64,000 bases of DNA from Datura wrightii (taxonomy: Eukaryota; Streptophyta; Magnoliopsida; Solanales; Solanaceae): positions 139,381,501 to 139,445,500 of the forward strand of contig JASDFA010000018.1 of assembly GCA_035772735.1 (NCBI GenBank), in the 5' to 3' direction. Shown one piece after another: positions 11,248 through 22,496 of the stretch. The first letter of the stretch is position 1. Each line of letters begins with the position of its first letter. The notes beneath the pieces were generated by a model. The model saw nothing but the letters and a program-made list of their open reading frames with translations. It ran no database searches and was not told where the DNA came from. Both the position numbers and the translations under genes were made by a program.

Positions 11248-12462
11248 TCAATCGAAGTATTCCACTTCTTCGTCAGGTGCGCTTGCCTCGTCCCCCATAT
11301 TCGAATCACCCCCGCTATCCTCATCTGACTTAACATCTGAGTCATCACAGCGTGTCTCCTCGTCTGTGGGGACATGAACGGGCTCCACAAAAGCTGGCCC
11401 TACTCGGCATAGAGCCCTGGCATTTTCGCTAAAGGGGTAGTCCAACTCTAGCTGCCACAGCTCATCTTCTGTTGCTGGCCTCCCGCTTATGCGCAACTGT
11501 AGCATCTGCATCCCGAACATGCGGGCCATATACTGATCACCCCGAGCATATCACTCGGCTAATGTGAGAACTGGCCCGTGAGTGGTGTCGGGTGCCTTAG
11601 TTTTGGTGATGTCTAAGGCACGCCTCTCCATCTGCAGGATATAGTCAAAGGCCTCCTCCTCAACATCTAGGCCCCTCAGGAAAGTGGTCAGCAAGCCACC
11701 AAACCCGTACCTGTGCCCTTGATGCAAACGGGCTCTCTTCATGGCGGAGATGATCACTGCCCCAACATTAATCTCCAGCCCTTTCATCAGGACGTATACC
11801 AAGCACACACAATCCCGGGTGACATCTGTCATGTGCACCCCCGGGATCAGGCAGGAACATATGATCTTAAGCCAAATTCTGGCTTCCCTGTTCATTTGAG
11901 AATAGGGCAGCGTCTGATGGTAGCCCCTCTCCTTATGCCTGCTCCACCGTGCTGTAGAACGGGCTCCACATAGAGTGCGTCTAATGTCCGCATATGGTGG
12001 AGTGATGTTCAGCTGTCGGAGTACATGGGCGTCTGTGTCCCGCGCCCCCAAGATGGCATTAAGGTGATGGGGCTCAAAAGTGACTACCTGCCCCCTTATT
12101 TTGACAGTGTGACTTCAGAGTGTCGGGTTCCAGTTGGCGTAGAATTCCCAAATCAGGTGGAGATTGCACTCCTTAGGCTCTTCAAAAATGAAGTTCAGCT
12201 CTGCAGCGTCAATCCGGTGTAATATTCTGGGGAACTCCTGTGCCAACGACTCCCTTGCAATATGCTCCTCGGGGAAGTATTTGCTTTCCTTATGCTTTGT
12301 GTACCATTTCTTCCCTTCCTCTATCACCCATCGGGTTCTATATTGACGGCGTTGGCCGCACGGAACCGCTGGTGCTGCTGGGACTGCTGTTCCCAGTCTA
12401 ATTCTTTTCCTTCCAGCGCTCGATGTAGATGCGCCTTTTCCTTTATCTTGCCTGCTTGCCAT
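11248..12462 (-). pseudogene. A2 env-like ORF ('putative plant transposon protein' family), two nonsense mutations
   Basis: Starts at the ATG at 12460-12462, followed by ASRQDKGKGASTSSAGRK, a basic, low-complexity N-terminus. The frame is broken by TGA at 12115-12117 and at 11551-11553; A1 has CGA-type Arg codons at the equivalent positions, so both look like C to T changes. Otherwise it is colinear with A1 through the WYTKHKESKYFPEEHIARES block, GARSTARWSRHKERGYHQTL, and the acidic tail ending EEVEYFD. Total length is about 404 codons. The ATG is preceded by a candidate splice acceptor (see the intron entry). Role unknown; no membrane segment or signal peptide is visible. Confidence 0.88.
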
Positions 12463-12467
12463 TGTTC

Positions 12468-13138
12468 CTGTCAAATCAAACAGACAGTCCCAATGTTAGT
12501 TAAATTAAAATTAGCTTCGAATAAGGTTGGGTTAAGCTAGTCCACCCCACACATAGTCTTTAGCCACAATCATGACATTACGGAAAGACAACTCTCCCTT
12601 TCCAATTTACAAGAAAAAAACAACAACATGCCTCATGCATTCAGAGAATTCGATGGACTAAATTCTACGTACTACTCAGACTTCTTATAGCTAATGCAAA
12701 TATCACCATCGATACCATTTCATAACATAACACTTAGCAAAAACAAAAAAAAAACTTCTCCTAACAGAACCTATGCAATTCACCAAGTTCTATGCAATTC
12801 AACAATTTCATTTTCTCGAAAATCCATCGTTTACTTAGCATATTCACAACAAGCACAACACAATTCACCTTACCCAACATGCCCAACCCATAATTTCCAT
12901 ATTTTCAATCACATTTCGTTTCTTCGCAATCAAATTGTAACCCTAGCTACATATTTCCCCAAAATTCGATCAAGCATGTATTTTTCGAGTTCATACAATC
13001 AAAATGATACTACGAACTTCAATCAACATTAACTTAAAGGAATTCAAGCTCAATTTACAATTAGGGAAAGTTTTACTCACTTTACATTCTCAAACTCGAC
13101 AAATTTGACAAGAATTGAGAAGAAAATAGAGAACATAC
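12468..13138 (-). other. Candidate intron in the 5' leader of the A2 env-like gene
   Basis: On the minus strand a strong plant-type donor, AAAG|GTATGT, ends its exon at 13139. A pyrimidine-leaning acceptor, TTTGATTTGACAG|G, ends at 12468, six bases before the ATG, with a CTAAC branch-like site upstream. The implied intron is 671 bp, is AT-rich and holds no coding sequence. A3 has a 672-bp equivalent in the same place. This is inference: no transcript data are available here. Confidence 0.5.
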
Positions 13139-13189
13139 CTTTAGTTCGATGAAATTGAAGAAAAGTCGAAGAAAATATGTGCCTAAGTC

Positions 13190-13500
13190 CGTGTCACGTT
13201 GGGGAAGGGGGAGTTTTTGGGTTTTTGTCGCGGAGGGGATGAGAAATGAGGGAAAAATGAGGGAAATTAGGGTTAAAAAGGAGGATTTTCGTGCGGGTCA
13301 CCCGGCGACCCGGTGTGACCCATCGCGATTAACACCTCAACGTGTCACGGAGGGTAACGCGGAGCACCCCCTCCGTGACATGGAGCCAACGCGGAGGTAT
13401 TTTGGAATTTTAAAAATTCCAGAATTTAACCTCAACGTGTCACGGAGGGTAACGCGGAGGCCCTCCTCCGTGACACGGAGCCATCGCACAGGCTCACTGT
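13190..13500 (-). promoter_or_regulatory. A2 internal word array upstream of the env-like leader
   Basis: Several near copies of caacgtgtcacggagg, cctccgtgacacgg and agccaacgcggagg lie here as direct and inverted pairs. They are the same words as in the LTRs of A1, A2, C0 and C5, where they lie directly upstream of the TATA box. Here they lie between pol and the env-like gene, just upstream of the candidate leader exon. I see no clear TATA box after them in A2, unlike A3 and A4. A promoter role is inferred from position only. Confidence 0.45.
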
Positions 13501-13696
13501 TTTGCCACTTTTTATTATTTTTCTCACCTCGATTTTTCCTTTGCGATCCTTTGCATTTTTGCCCTCCATTAAACCTGAAATTCATCTCACGACAAGAAAT
13601 TGGTTAGAATTCATAGGTTTCACATAAAATATAATTTTTTGTTTTTATTTTTATTTTTTTATTTTTTTTCTTTCTACTCAATTATTAGAATAATTT

Positions 13697-13714
13697 CACG
13701 GGTTGCCTCCCGTG
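13697..13714 (-). other. A2 post-pol hairpin
   Basis: Minus-strand RNA would read CACGGG-AGGCAA-CCCGTG: a 6-bp stem and a 6-base loop, 40 bases after the pol stop (13755-13757). The upstream flank CCAGGCGCTG is also conserved. Copies in A3 and A4 keep the loop but change the stem on both sides together. Confidence 0.75.
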
Positions 13715-13754
13715 CAGCGCCTGGTTTACCGTCGCGGCTCGACGTCATTGAAGC

Positions 13755-16700
13755 TTAGTCATCCTCTAGGGTGACAGATGTCTTCTCTAGACTACCGTCC
13801 TCACCCCAGTAATGCTTACATCGCTGCCCATTGACTAAGAACGTGGCACTTCGACCTTTTTGCCACAATTCTACTGCCCCGTGCGGAGTCATTCTCACTA
13901 CCTCAAATGGCCCTGACCATTTTGACCGCAGCTTCCCTAGAAACAGCTTCAATCTTGAATTGAAAAGCAACACTTTCTGCCCCGGCTCAAAAATACGATG
14001 CACCACATGCTTGTCATGCCACCTCTTTGTTTTTTCTTTGTAGTACTTGGCACTCTCATAAGCATGCCAACGAAACTCTTCAAGTTCACTGAGTTGCATC
14101 AACCTCTTCTTGCCCGCTAGCTCTAAGTCCATATTCAATTTCCTCACGGCCCAGAAAGCTCGGTGCTCTAGCTCCACTGGCAGATGACATGTTTTACCAT
14201 AGACCAATTGGTATGGAGAAGTTCCAATTGGTGTCTTGTAAGAAGTTCTGTAGGCCCACAACGCATCATCGAGTTTGCTTAACCAATCACTACGTTGTGC
14301 ATTCACTATTTTCTGGAGAATCTACTTCACTTCTCTATTCGACACCTCCACTTCCCACTAGTTTGGGGATGATATGTTGTTGCCACCTTGTGGCGCACCC
14401 CATACTTAGCTAGTAGCTTCTTGAAACTTGAATTTACAAAATGAGCCCCTCCATCACTGATAATGGCTCGGGGTGTCCCAAACCTGGTGAGAATGTGTTT
14501 TTTCACAAATTTTGTTACCACCTTGTTGTTATTCCTGGGGCAAGCTATTGCTTCAAACCACTTTGACACATAATCAACAGCCACCAAGATGTAATGATTA
14601 CCAAATGACGGTGGGAACGGGCCCATGAAATCTATGCCCCATACATCAAAGGTCTCCACTTCCAGTACATTCTGCAGCGGCATCTCTTGCCTCCTGCCAA
14701 TGGTGCCTGTCCGCTGACATCTATCGCACATTTTGACGTATGCCATAGAGTCTCTGAACAGTGTAGGCCAAAAGAAACCTGACTGTAGGACCTTGTGCGT
14801 TGTCCGCTCACCTCCGTGGAGCCCTCCATACAATGAAGAGTGACAACTCCTCAAAACCTCTGCAATCGGGCTCTCCAGGATGCATCTTCTCATCACCTGA
14901 TCCAGTCCCTGTTTAAACAAGTATGGCTCATCCCAAATAAAATGCCGACAATCATGCCTCAATTTTTTTCTCTGCTGAGTCGTAGCCTCCGGTGGATAGA
15001 CTCCACTCACTAGCAAGTTCACTATGTCTGCATACCAGGGAACCTCAACTTCCCCTATTGCCAAGAGCTGCTCATCTAGGAACTCCTCTTTGATGTTATC
15101 ACCTTCCTTCACATGCGACCAGCTTTCCAATAGCGATAGGTGATCTGCCACCTGATTTTCGCTCCCCTTTCTGTCCTTAATTTCTAGATCGAACTCTTGA
15201 AACAATACAATCCATCTGATCAGCCTGGGCTTTGCATCCTTCTTGTTAAACAGATATCGAATCTCTGCATGATCAGTATACACCACTACTCTTGAACCCA
15301 CCAAATAGGACCTGAATTTATCAAATGCAAACACCAATGCTAGCATCTCCTTCTCTATGATTGTATAATTACTTTGGGCAGTGTTCAGTGTTTTGCTTGC
15401 ATAATGAATAGAATGAAAGATTCTATTTCTCCATTGCCCCAATACAGCTCCCACAACCACATAGCTTGCATCACACATTAGTTCAAATGGTTGTTCCCAA
15501 TCCAGAGAAATAAGGATAGGTGCTTCTATCAATTTCTGCTTCAACTCCTCGAATGCTTTGACACACTCATCATCCAACTCAAACTTTACCTCTTTTTCCA
15601 GCAATCTGCATAATGGTCTAGAAATTTTGGAGAAGTTTTGATGAACCGTCTGTAGAACCCTGCATGCCCGAGAAAACTGCGAACACCCTTCACCGACACA
15701 GGTGGTGGTAGCTTCTCAATAACTTCGATCTTAGCACGATCAACCTCCAACCCCTTGCAAGACACTTTATGGACAAGGACGATACCCTCCTTGACTAAGA
15801 AATGGCATTTCTCCCAGTTGAGTACAAGGTTGGATTCTTCGCAGCGAGCTAGCACCCTGTCAAGGTTCTGCAAACAAGTAGCAAATGAATTACCGAAAAC
15901 AGAAATATCATCCATAAATACCTCAATGAAATCCTCCACCATGTCGTGGAAGATAGCCATCATGCATCTCTAGAATGTGGTAGGTGCATTGCATAACCCG
16001 AATGGCATCCGCCTAAAAGCATATGTCCCATAAGGACAGGTGAAAGTAGTCTTCTCCTGATCCTCCGGTGCTATGGCTATTTGGTTATAGCCAGAGTACC
16101 CATCAAGGAAACAATAATATTCTTGTCCAGCCAACCTGTCCAGTATCTGATCAATGAACGGGATGGGATAGTGGTCTTTTCTTGTGGCTTCATTAAGCTT
16201 TCTATAGTCCATGCAAATTCGCCAACCTGTGACGGTTCGTGTAGGGATCAACTCATTTTTCTCATTGGTGACCACGGTCGTCCCTCCTTTCTTTGGAACG
16301 CACTGAACAGGGCTGACCCATTCGCTGTCCGAGATAGGATAGACCACACCTACATCAAGCCACTTAATTATTTCTTTCCTAACCAGATCCTTCATTGCCG
16401 GATTCAACTTTCGCTGAGGCTGAACAGTTGGCTTTGCTCCTGTCTCCATGAAAATTTTGTGTTTGCAAAAAGCTGGATTGATACCCTAAATATCTGACAT
16501 TTGCCAGCCCATTGCTTTCTTCCTTTTTCTGAGGACACCCAATGCTTCCTTTTCCTGTGCCTCGGTCAATTCTGTAGAGATGATGACTGGCAAAGTATCA
16601 TCTTCCCCCAAAAAGACATATTTTAAATGGGGAGGCAATTCTTTCAATTCCAGCTTTGGTGCTTCCTCAATAGATGGTTTTGGCAATGGTTCCAGAGACC

Positions 16701-17688
16701 TCATTAGAGACTGAAATTCCTGCTTCCTGGGATACCTTTGTCGCTCATTTAGCCATTGTACCACCTCATAAGCATCTCTATCTCCGAAATGATCAGAGTT
16801 CATCAACACTCTTACCAATAGGTCTTGAGATTCAACAATCTGACGAATTTCTACTTGATCAAGCACACTGATTTCTGAAAGCTCCTCATGTATAGCCAGC
16901 AGCTTCATGGCCTTAAATACATCAAATACCTCCATCTTTTCGTGTGCCCGCATGGTTAGCTGCCCTGCAGCTACATCAATCAGTGCTTTTCGGGTTGCCA
17001 AGAAAGCACGTCCCAAAATAAATGGGACTTCCGCATCCGGCTCAAAATCCAGCACAATGAAGTCAACCGGGAAGATAAGGGAGCCCACTTGAACCAACAC
17101 GTCCTCCACAATGCCATCTGGTCTGGCCAAAGAACGATCCGCTAGTTGCAAGATCACTATTGTCGGTTTAGGACTGCCTAGCCCCAATTTCTTGAATATC
17201 GATGTTGGCATCAAGTTAATGCTCGCTCCCAAATAACATAATCCACGAGCTCGGATACTCTGCCCGATTGTAAGTTGAATTTTAAAGCTCCCAGGGTCTT
17301 TGACCTTTGTGGGCAACTGATTTTGTATCCTGGAAGTGCACTGCTCTGTAAGTGCCACCGTAGCGTACTCCGTCAACCTACTTTTGTTCGCCACGATGTC
17401 CTTAATATATTTTGCGTACTTCGTCACTCCCTGCAAAACATCAACAAGAGGTAAATTAATGTGTACCTGTTTAAGCACCTCCATGAACTTTTTGAAACAC
17501 GCTTCCTCCTTATGTTTCCTTAGTCTTTGAGGGAACGGGGGTGGTGGTCTTTCTGGTTCAGCTTCCTTCTCCTTCCCCCTATCATCATTGTGTTCCCTAT
17601 CCTTCTCCAATGCTCCCGACTGCTGTGGTGGTCTTTCTGGTTCCACCTCCTTGAGTTGCAAACCACTCCTTGTGGTCACTGCATTCAC
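13755..17688 (-). pseudogene. pol: A2 pol: protease, reverse transcriptase, RNase H, integrase (decayed)
   Basis: The order is protease, RT, RNase H, integrase. The protease box reads LCYLGASINLMP: the catalytic Asp is Tyr (codon 17233-17235; A3 keeps Asp). RT shows WRICMDYRKLN, FLDGYSGYNQI, the catalytic FMDDISVFG near 15920, and GHAGFYRRFIK. RNase H has LMCDAS near 15465 and VVYTDHAEIRYLF near 15265. Integrase has the zinc region ending CDRCQ near 14710, the catalytic core starts DVWGIDFMGP and AIISDGG, then YHPQTSG. Breaks: TAG at 16486-16488 and 15970-15972, a frameshift near 15620, a one-base deletion near 14357 and a TAG near 14322. A conserved C-terminal region with LVYGKTCHLPVELEHRAFW precedes the stop at 13755. 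No chromodomain, as expected for Athila. Confidence 0.93.
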
Positions 17689-17689
17689 T

Positions 17690-19000
17690 TGCTAGGGGTT
17701 GGGGTCAGTGTCACTTGGAAGTCCTCCTCTCCGCCTGTTGTTCTGAGCTCCAGCTAGTTTCCCAAACTGGTACTCCAATGCCTTTGTAGCTAACTAATTG
17801 TTCTTTACATCGGCTGTCAATTTCACATAGTCAGCCTGCAATTGAGCTTGGTTAGCTATCATCGTTTTGAACATTTCCTCGATACTGGGTGATGGTGGTG
17901 GAGGAGGTGCATTGTTGCTTCTGTATTGAGACTGATAGTGTTGCTGCCCTCCTTGATTTCTCTATGCTCCCTGACTCGAACTCTACCCTTGATGGTTGTT
18001 ACTACCCCAAGAGAAATTTGGATGACTTCTCCAATTAGAGTTATAGTTGTTGCCATACTGTTGGTGATTATTTCTCGGTACATTACCAACAAAGTTTACT
18101 GAATCAGGATTCGCACCACAACACTCAGCTGAGTGTTCATTACTGCCGCACACTTCACACCAAATCTGTTGCACTACATTCACTGGGGCTTGAGAATGAT
18201 TCATGCTCATATTGCTGAAGTGGGTATTGAGTTGATTCTGTAACGCAGCTATCTGTGCAGCGATAGATGTAAAACCATCCACTTCCAAGACTCCTGCCGC
18301 TTTCCTTTTTCCTCCTCTAGAAGAGTCCGCATTCCACTCTGGATTTCCCTGCGAAATACGGTTCAACAAAGTATACAGCTCCTCATAAGTTTTTTCTAAT
18401 GCTTGTCTCCCAGCTGCTGAGTCTAGCAAGATTTTTGTGTGGGGTTCCAAACCCTCTATGAAAGTATGCACCAGCACATCATTGGATTGGTGATGATGAG
18501 GACAATCCTGCAACATAGATTTGAATCTTTCCCAGGATTGAAACAGATTCTCTCCCTCTTTCTATTTAAAACGTAGAATTTGACTCCTAAGTCTTGCTGT
18601 TTTACCGGATGGAAAGAACCGTATCAAGAATTTCTTTGCAAGATCATCTCAAGTAGTGATGGAATTAGGTGGCTCAACTTTTAGCCATCTCTTTGCTTCT
18701 CCCAAATGTGAAAATGGGAACAATGTAAGCCTGACATAATCGGGTGACACTCCAGCGGGGATGTAAGTGTCACTTAGCTCCAAAAAGTTTTGGAGATGTT
18801 GTGGATCTTCGTGAGGGAGACCTGTGAATTGCCCCCTGGCATGCAGCAATTGCACCATGTTCTGTTTAAGCTCGAACCTCCCTCCTGGCTCAGGTTTGCG
18901 AATGCTCGATGTAACGTTGTTAGCATGTGGGATTGCCACTTCGCGAACCGGCCTAGCTGCCATTTCTTCGGGCACTAACACTGCCCTTACAATGGGTGGA
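17690..19000 (-). pseudogene. gag: A2 gag (capsid and zinc knuckle, decayed)
   Basis: The capsid part carries QFTGLPHEDPQHLQNFLEL, RLTLFPFSHLGEAKRWL, and later FIEGLEPHTKILLDSAAG. A zinc knuckle, CEVCGSNEHSAEC (CX2CX4HX4C), lies near 18145. It is followed by an Asn/Gln-rich stretch (QQYGNNYNSNWRSH) typical of Athila gag. Stops interrupt it near 18649, 18570 and 17983 and in the 17700-17970 linker. The true start is unclear; an open frame with Met begins at 18981. It leads into pol without a large gap, as in a gag-pol polyprotein. Confidence 0.88.
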
Positions 19001-19237
19001 TTCTATTGTTGCTCCAGGATTGTCTGTCTGAGCAACTGAAACTTTCTCTCTAGAGCTTCTCTCCTTTGACGATGGAATTGTCTTTCCGGCTCTAAGTGTG
19101 AATCCACCAGCTCCTTGTCCCTTAACAATGTTCAACAGAATCCAATATCTGCAAAAGACAAGCAAAGACCAAGTTGTCAACACTAATAAGAAATCGTAAA
19201 CTAACACTTAAGACAACAATTTTACCAATTGCTAGTC

Positions 19238-19253
19238 CCCGGCAACGGCGCCA
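19238..19253 (-). other. A2 primer binding site (tRNA-Asp)
   Basis: Minus strand TGGCGCCGTTGCCGGG is a 16-base complement to the 3' end of plant tRNA-Asp (from memory), the usual primer of Athila elements. It lies 6 bases inside the LTR end at 19260. Confidence 0.9.
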
Positions 19254-19259
19254 AAAACT

Positions 19260-20575
19260 TGTTCGGTGTTTTTCACAACTACACGCAAGTGCACGTGGTC
19301 GAACAAGTAGTAAAATGGCTAAAGCCAAGTATCGATCCCACAGGGACTGGACCAAGGTAATAATCGAATTAAGCGTCAATAAACTCTAACTCTAATAATG
19401 CAGACAACAGTTTCAGGAAGATTTTGGGAGTTTGTTTCCTAATTTATACTAATCTAAAGCAAATGTACAATTTGAGTCTGAACTATAGTAATGAGCATGC
19501 TGAGGCTAAAACAAACATATAGGGACGCAATCTATTGATACAAAGTGGTTAATCTCTCCTTCGGTTGCTAGTCAAGAATTATTGCCTATGGATTAAAAAT
19601 CTCGTATTTAACCCAACTTAAGAATCATGAACCTTCCACCTACATTTCTGTGATAAGAAGAAATTCATGTTCTAGCCGTACGAAACCGATTCCTTAATTG
19701 ACTAATACAACTTTCAGATATATTTCTATTCTGAAGGTAAACTAATTCCCAATTTTCCCAAACCAAGAAGAAATCATATCCTATTAATTCACAACTTTCC
19801 GATTTCTTTCTCTTTCGAGCGCAAACCGGATGTTTTAGATATACATTAATATTGGCCAAAAATTAATGCAGTAAGAACAAGAATTAATAGAACAACCATG
19901 GAAGAAAAGATGAAAAATCAAGATGATCAATAATTACATTCCACTACAAATGTTCTTAACCTCAGCAAGAAGTGAATTTGGCCACTCATTTGTGGATTAA
20001 ACATCATTAAATGAGTGTAAATCATACAAACAATTGAAATAAAGGAGAAAGAGTTAGAGAAGAACCCTAAGATTTTCGTATCCTCAACTGCCTGTAACCC
20101 ACGTTCTTGCTCAACCAAGTCAGAATAATTAAAAATAAACCTAAGTGTGCTATTTATACTAATGGGAATTTTTCCCGGAATAACAAGCAACGTGCCACGG
20201 CGTGCAATGCGGGGCTTGGCCAACGTGCCACGGCCCCGATGTGGACCTTCACTGGAACTTGGCCTATTTTTATCATCCGTGGTAGAATGCATCCGCAATG
20301 GCAGCGTGACACGACTCCATCGCGGAGCCCCTTAATTTGTTGCATAACCTGGGCCTTTTCCACTGCTTGCTTCCGAGTCTATTCCCGATTTCTCTCAACA
20401 TGCATCTTAGCTTCCTAAAAATCCATTTGTCCTGTAAAACAACACTAATCATGTTGGTTAGTATAAATTCACATTTTAACTACAAATCACATGAGAATGT
20501 ATAATTATCAATGTATAAACAAGATGAAATGAAGCATTTGAGTATCACTTGGGCATATAATTCTGCCCAAGATCA
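19260..20575 (-). repeat. A2 5' LTR
   Basis: On the minus strand it runs from TGATCTTGGGCAG (20575) to CACCGAACA (19260), 1316 bp. TATA box TATAAATA at 20151-20158, with the ccgtgncacgg/gcgatgg word array just upstream (20186-20320). Compared with the 3' LTR it lacks 94 bp between two copies of caacgtgycacgg. Otherwise the two LTRs are very similar by eye (most 60-base lines differ at only a few sites), so the insertion is not ancient. Confidence 0.9.
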
Positions 20576-20710
20576 AGAAGCTCCTCGCTGAGGCATGTCA
20601 CCTGATGCTTGGCTCTATATTTCAGGCTGGGGCACATTTGACTTTGGGGTGATTGGTGATTGGGCTGACTCGTGGGGGAGGGACTCTTCTTGCACTCCAA
20701 AGTCCTGCAG

Positions 20711-21613
20711 TCACTTTCTTTTCACTGCTAGTGCCTTAGCATCTCTCTTACGCTTAATATCTATCACACCCGAAGCAATAGAAGGAGTTTCATCCGAGAA
20801 TAGAGGCACCCCAACTGTTGTGCAAAGCTGGGAAATTAAGACGACGTAGGGAATTGAGGTACTGGACTGTCGGGCCTTTTTCTTCATTTGCTGAGCTACA
20901 ATTTCTCTAAAGTTAATAGGGACTCCCGTCATTATGCAAGCAATAAGGATGGAAGTTTCAAGGCTGACCCTCTGTTCATTTTGATAGAGGATGATCCGAG
21001 CACAAACAAAATTGAGCCACATCTTGGCCTCAAACTTCAAGTCATGGCGAGAGATTTCGCCACCCATAGAGGCCCAAATAGGATTACCAGCAGCTATGAT
21101 GCGGCCTAACCAAGCAAACTGATCCTTCATATCAGCCATCCTTGCCATGTACTCCATGTGGAGTCAACTTTTTCCTCCTAGAACAGGTAATTTATGGCCG
21201 CCGGGGTTATATCAACCTCCGCTCCCCAGATCATCACTATGGCAAGCATGGGAAATCATCACTTTGCCCCTGTGCTGCATACTTTCCTGTCGGTCCTGAT
21301 ATGAGGCATATAATTCAGCTACCAAGCTAGGGTAGTATGGTGGAAGAGGGTTGGCAAATGCATGCCACTGCCTGTCGGTGAACTGCGCGGTGATGTTGGG
21401 AAAATCACCCTTCAACCCTGCCAAGTCAAACCGCTTCTCCACGGTGATTGATCGGCCTGGAAAAATTACGTAGTGCTCTTGCATATTGGAGATGCAAAAG
21501 ATTATTTCCTCCTTTGTGTTAGCCCACGGTGGAGCAACCTTTGCCTTGCCCTTGCCTTTGCTAGTAGAAGAAGCAGGGTCCTTTCCTTTTCCTGTGTTTC
21601 TTGTTGAAAACAT
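20711..21613 (-). pseudogene. A3 env-like ORF (divergent, with a local frameshift)
   Basis: Starts MFSTRNTGKGKDPASS at 21613 (a basic, Ser/Lys-rich N-terminus like A2 and A4) and ends at the TGA 20711-20713. Shared landmarks are a LVAELYASYQD motif (compare REFYATWN of A1), a MEYMARMADMKDQFAWLGRI block, and a middle containing MWLNFVCARIIL. Between about 21245 and 21165 the coding signal shifts to the next frame (VDITPAAINYLF) and then returns, so two compensating indels or one local scramble broke it; a stop is also present. The C-terminus is basic (IKRKRDAKALAVKRK), unlike the acidic tail of A1 and A2. It belongs to the same domain family but a different lineage. Confidence 0.8.
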
Positions 21614-21624
21614 GGTTAGGTTTT

Positions 21625-22296
21625 CTACAAGAATTATGTTAGTGACAAGAATTTGAAGAAGAAATTAAAATAAAAGAAAACTAGTCTAAGGGAGAATTGA
21701 GAAACAAGGGAAAACCAAACAATCATTTAAAGTCCCAATAGCACCAGCGCTTCGCAGAAGGCATTTCGTGGGCCGCCGATCTCCCACCGATGCCTTATAG
21801 AAAACTGGGCAAGTGAGAGAATTTCGGTAGTTTAAGTGGTGAATCTCCAGTCCAAGTTCGTGAACCGCCGATGTAGAACGGGATCCACTCAGTGGACAAA
21901 GCCAATTTTCTAAGTGAACCGGCTCTCCATTAGTGATTCGCCAAATCTGACTGGCGAATCGCCGGACCCTGCTATCCCTAAATTTTAAATCACTATTCAC
22001 AGGCACCCATTAACATATACTAACATCAAACATAAAAAAATAGCACTACTCCATTCAAACACATATTCATGATGTTTAGCCCTTAAGAATGGCGTCACCC
22101 GGTCTATCATCGAGCAAAACGTTAATGGGTTACTCAAAATTCACCCTTTTAAGAATTTCACACACAAAAGCACATCCCCATTCCATTCAACAAGCATATC
22201 TCATTCAAAAAATCAACAAGGAAGGGAAACAAAGTGTTACTCCTAAAGAGTTAAGCTCCAATGAAAAAATTAAGACAAGGGCAAGAAAATTATTAC
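21625..22296 (-). other. Candidate intron in the 5' leader of the A3 env-like gene
   Basis: Acceptor on the minus strand: CTAACATAATTCTTGTAG|A, ending at 21625, 12 bases before the ATG. Donor: CCAATTTG|GTAATA at 22296. The implied length is 672 bp, against 671 bp in A2. The donor lies about 130 bases downstream of the TATA box at 22428-22435. The segment is non-coding in all frames I checked. Confidence 0.45.
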
Positions 22297-22427
22297 CAAA
22301 TTGGAAGATTGCTTGCACACACTTGAACTTCAAAAAGAGCTTAACTAAATATTGCAATGGCACCTTGAGATAGATATAGTGTAGGGAGTGTGAGTGTAGT
22401 GAGTGTGTTAGTGAAATATGGAGGGGG

Positions 22428-22435
22428 CTTTATAG
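22428..22435 (-). promoter_or_regulatory. Internal TATA box of A3
   Basis: Minus-strand CTATAAAG within TCTATAAAGCCCCC, followed about 25 bases on by CATATTTCACTAACACAC, a plausible start region rich in C and A. It lies outside any LTR, between the hairpin and the env-like gene. Upstream are a G-rich repeat (22497-22540) and a word array (22725-23060). The promoter role is inferred. Confidence 0.5.
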
Positions 22436-22496
22436 ATGGAGAATGGAAGTGTGATAGGTTGAGGGGAAGGTGGAGAGTTTAATATGGGTGTGTGTT

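Larger units (their letters stand above)
8265..20575 (-). mobile_element. A2: near full-length Athila-type element
   Basis: Order on the minus strand: 5' LTR (19260-20575), tRNA-Asp primer site, gag, protease, RT, RNase H, integrase, post-pol hairpin, env-like ORF, non-coding tail, polypurine tract, and a 3' LTR truncated by C0 at 8265. About 12.3 kb are visible. The element is dead: the protease aspartate is replaced, gag, pol and env-like carry several stops, and pol has two frameshifts. On the high side it abuts the A3 env-like region (agaag, 20576-20580, would be the target duplication); the other copy lies beyond C0, outside the window. Confidence 0.92.

Noticed and set aside
12694..13032. 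112-residue plus-strand ORF within the A2 candidate intron
   Set aside because: AT-rich low-complexity translation, antisense to the element, not shared with A3 or A4.
13149..13607. 152-residue ORF spanning the A2 word array
   Set aside because: Open frame produced by the repeated GC-rich words; both strands are open there and the composition follows the repeats.
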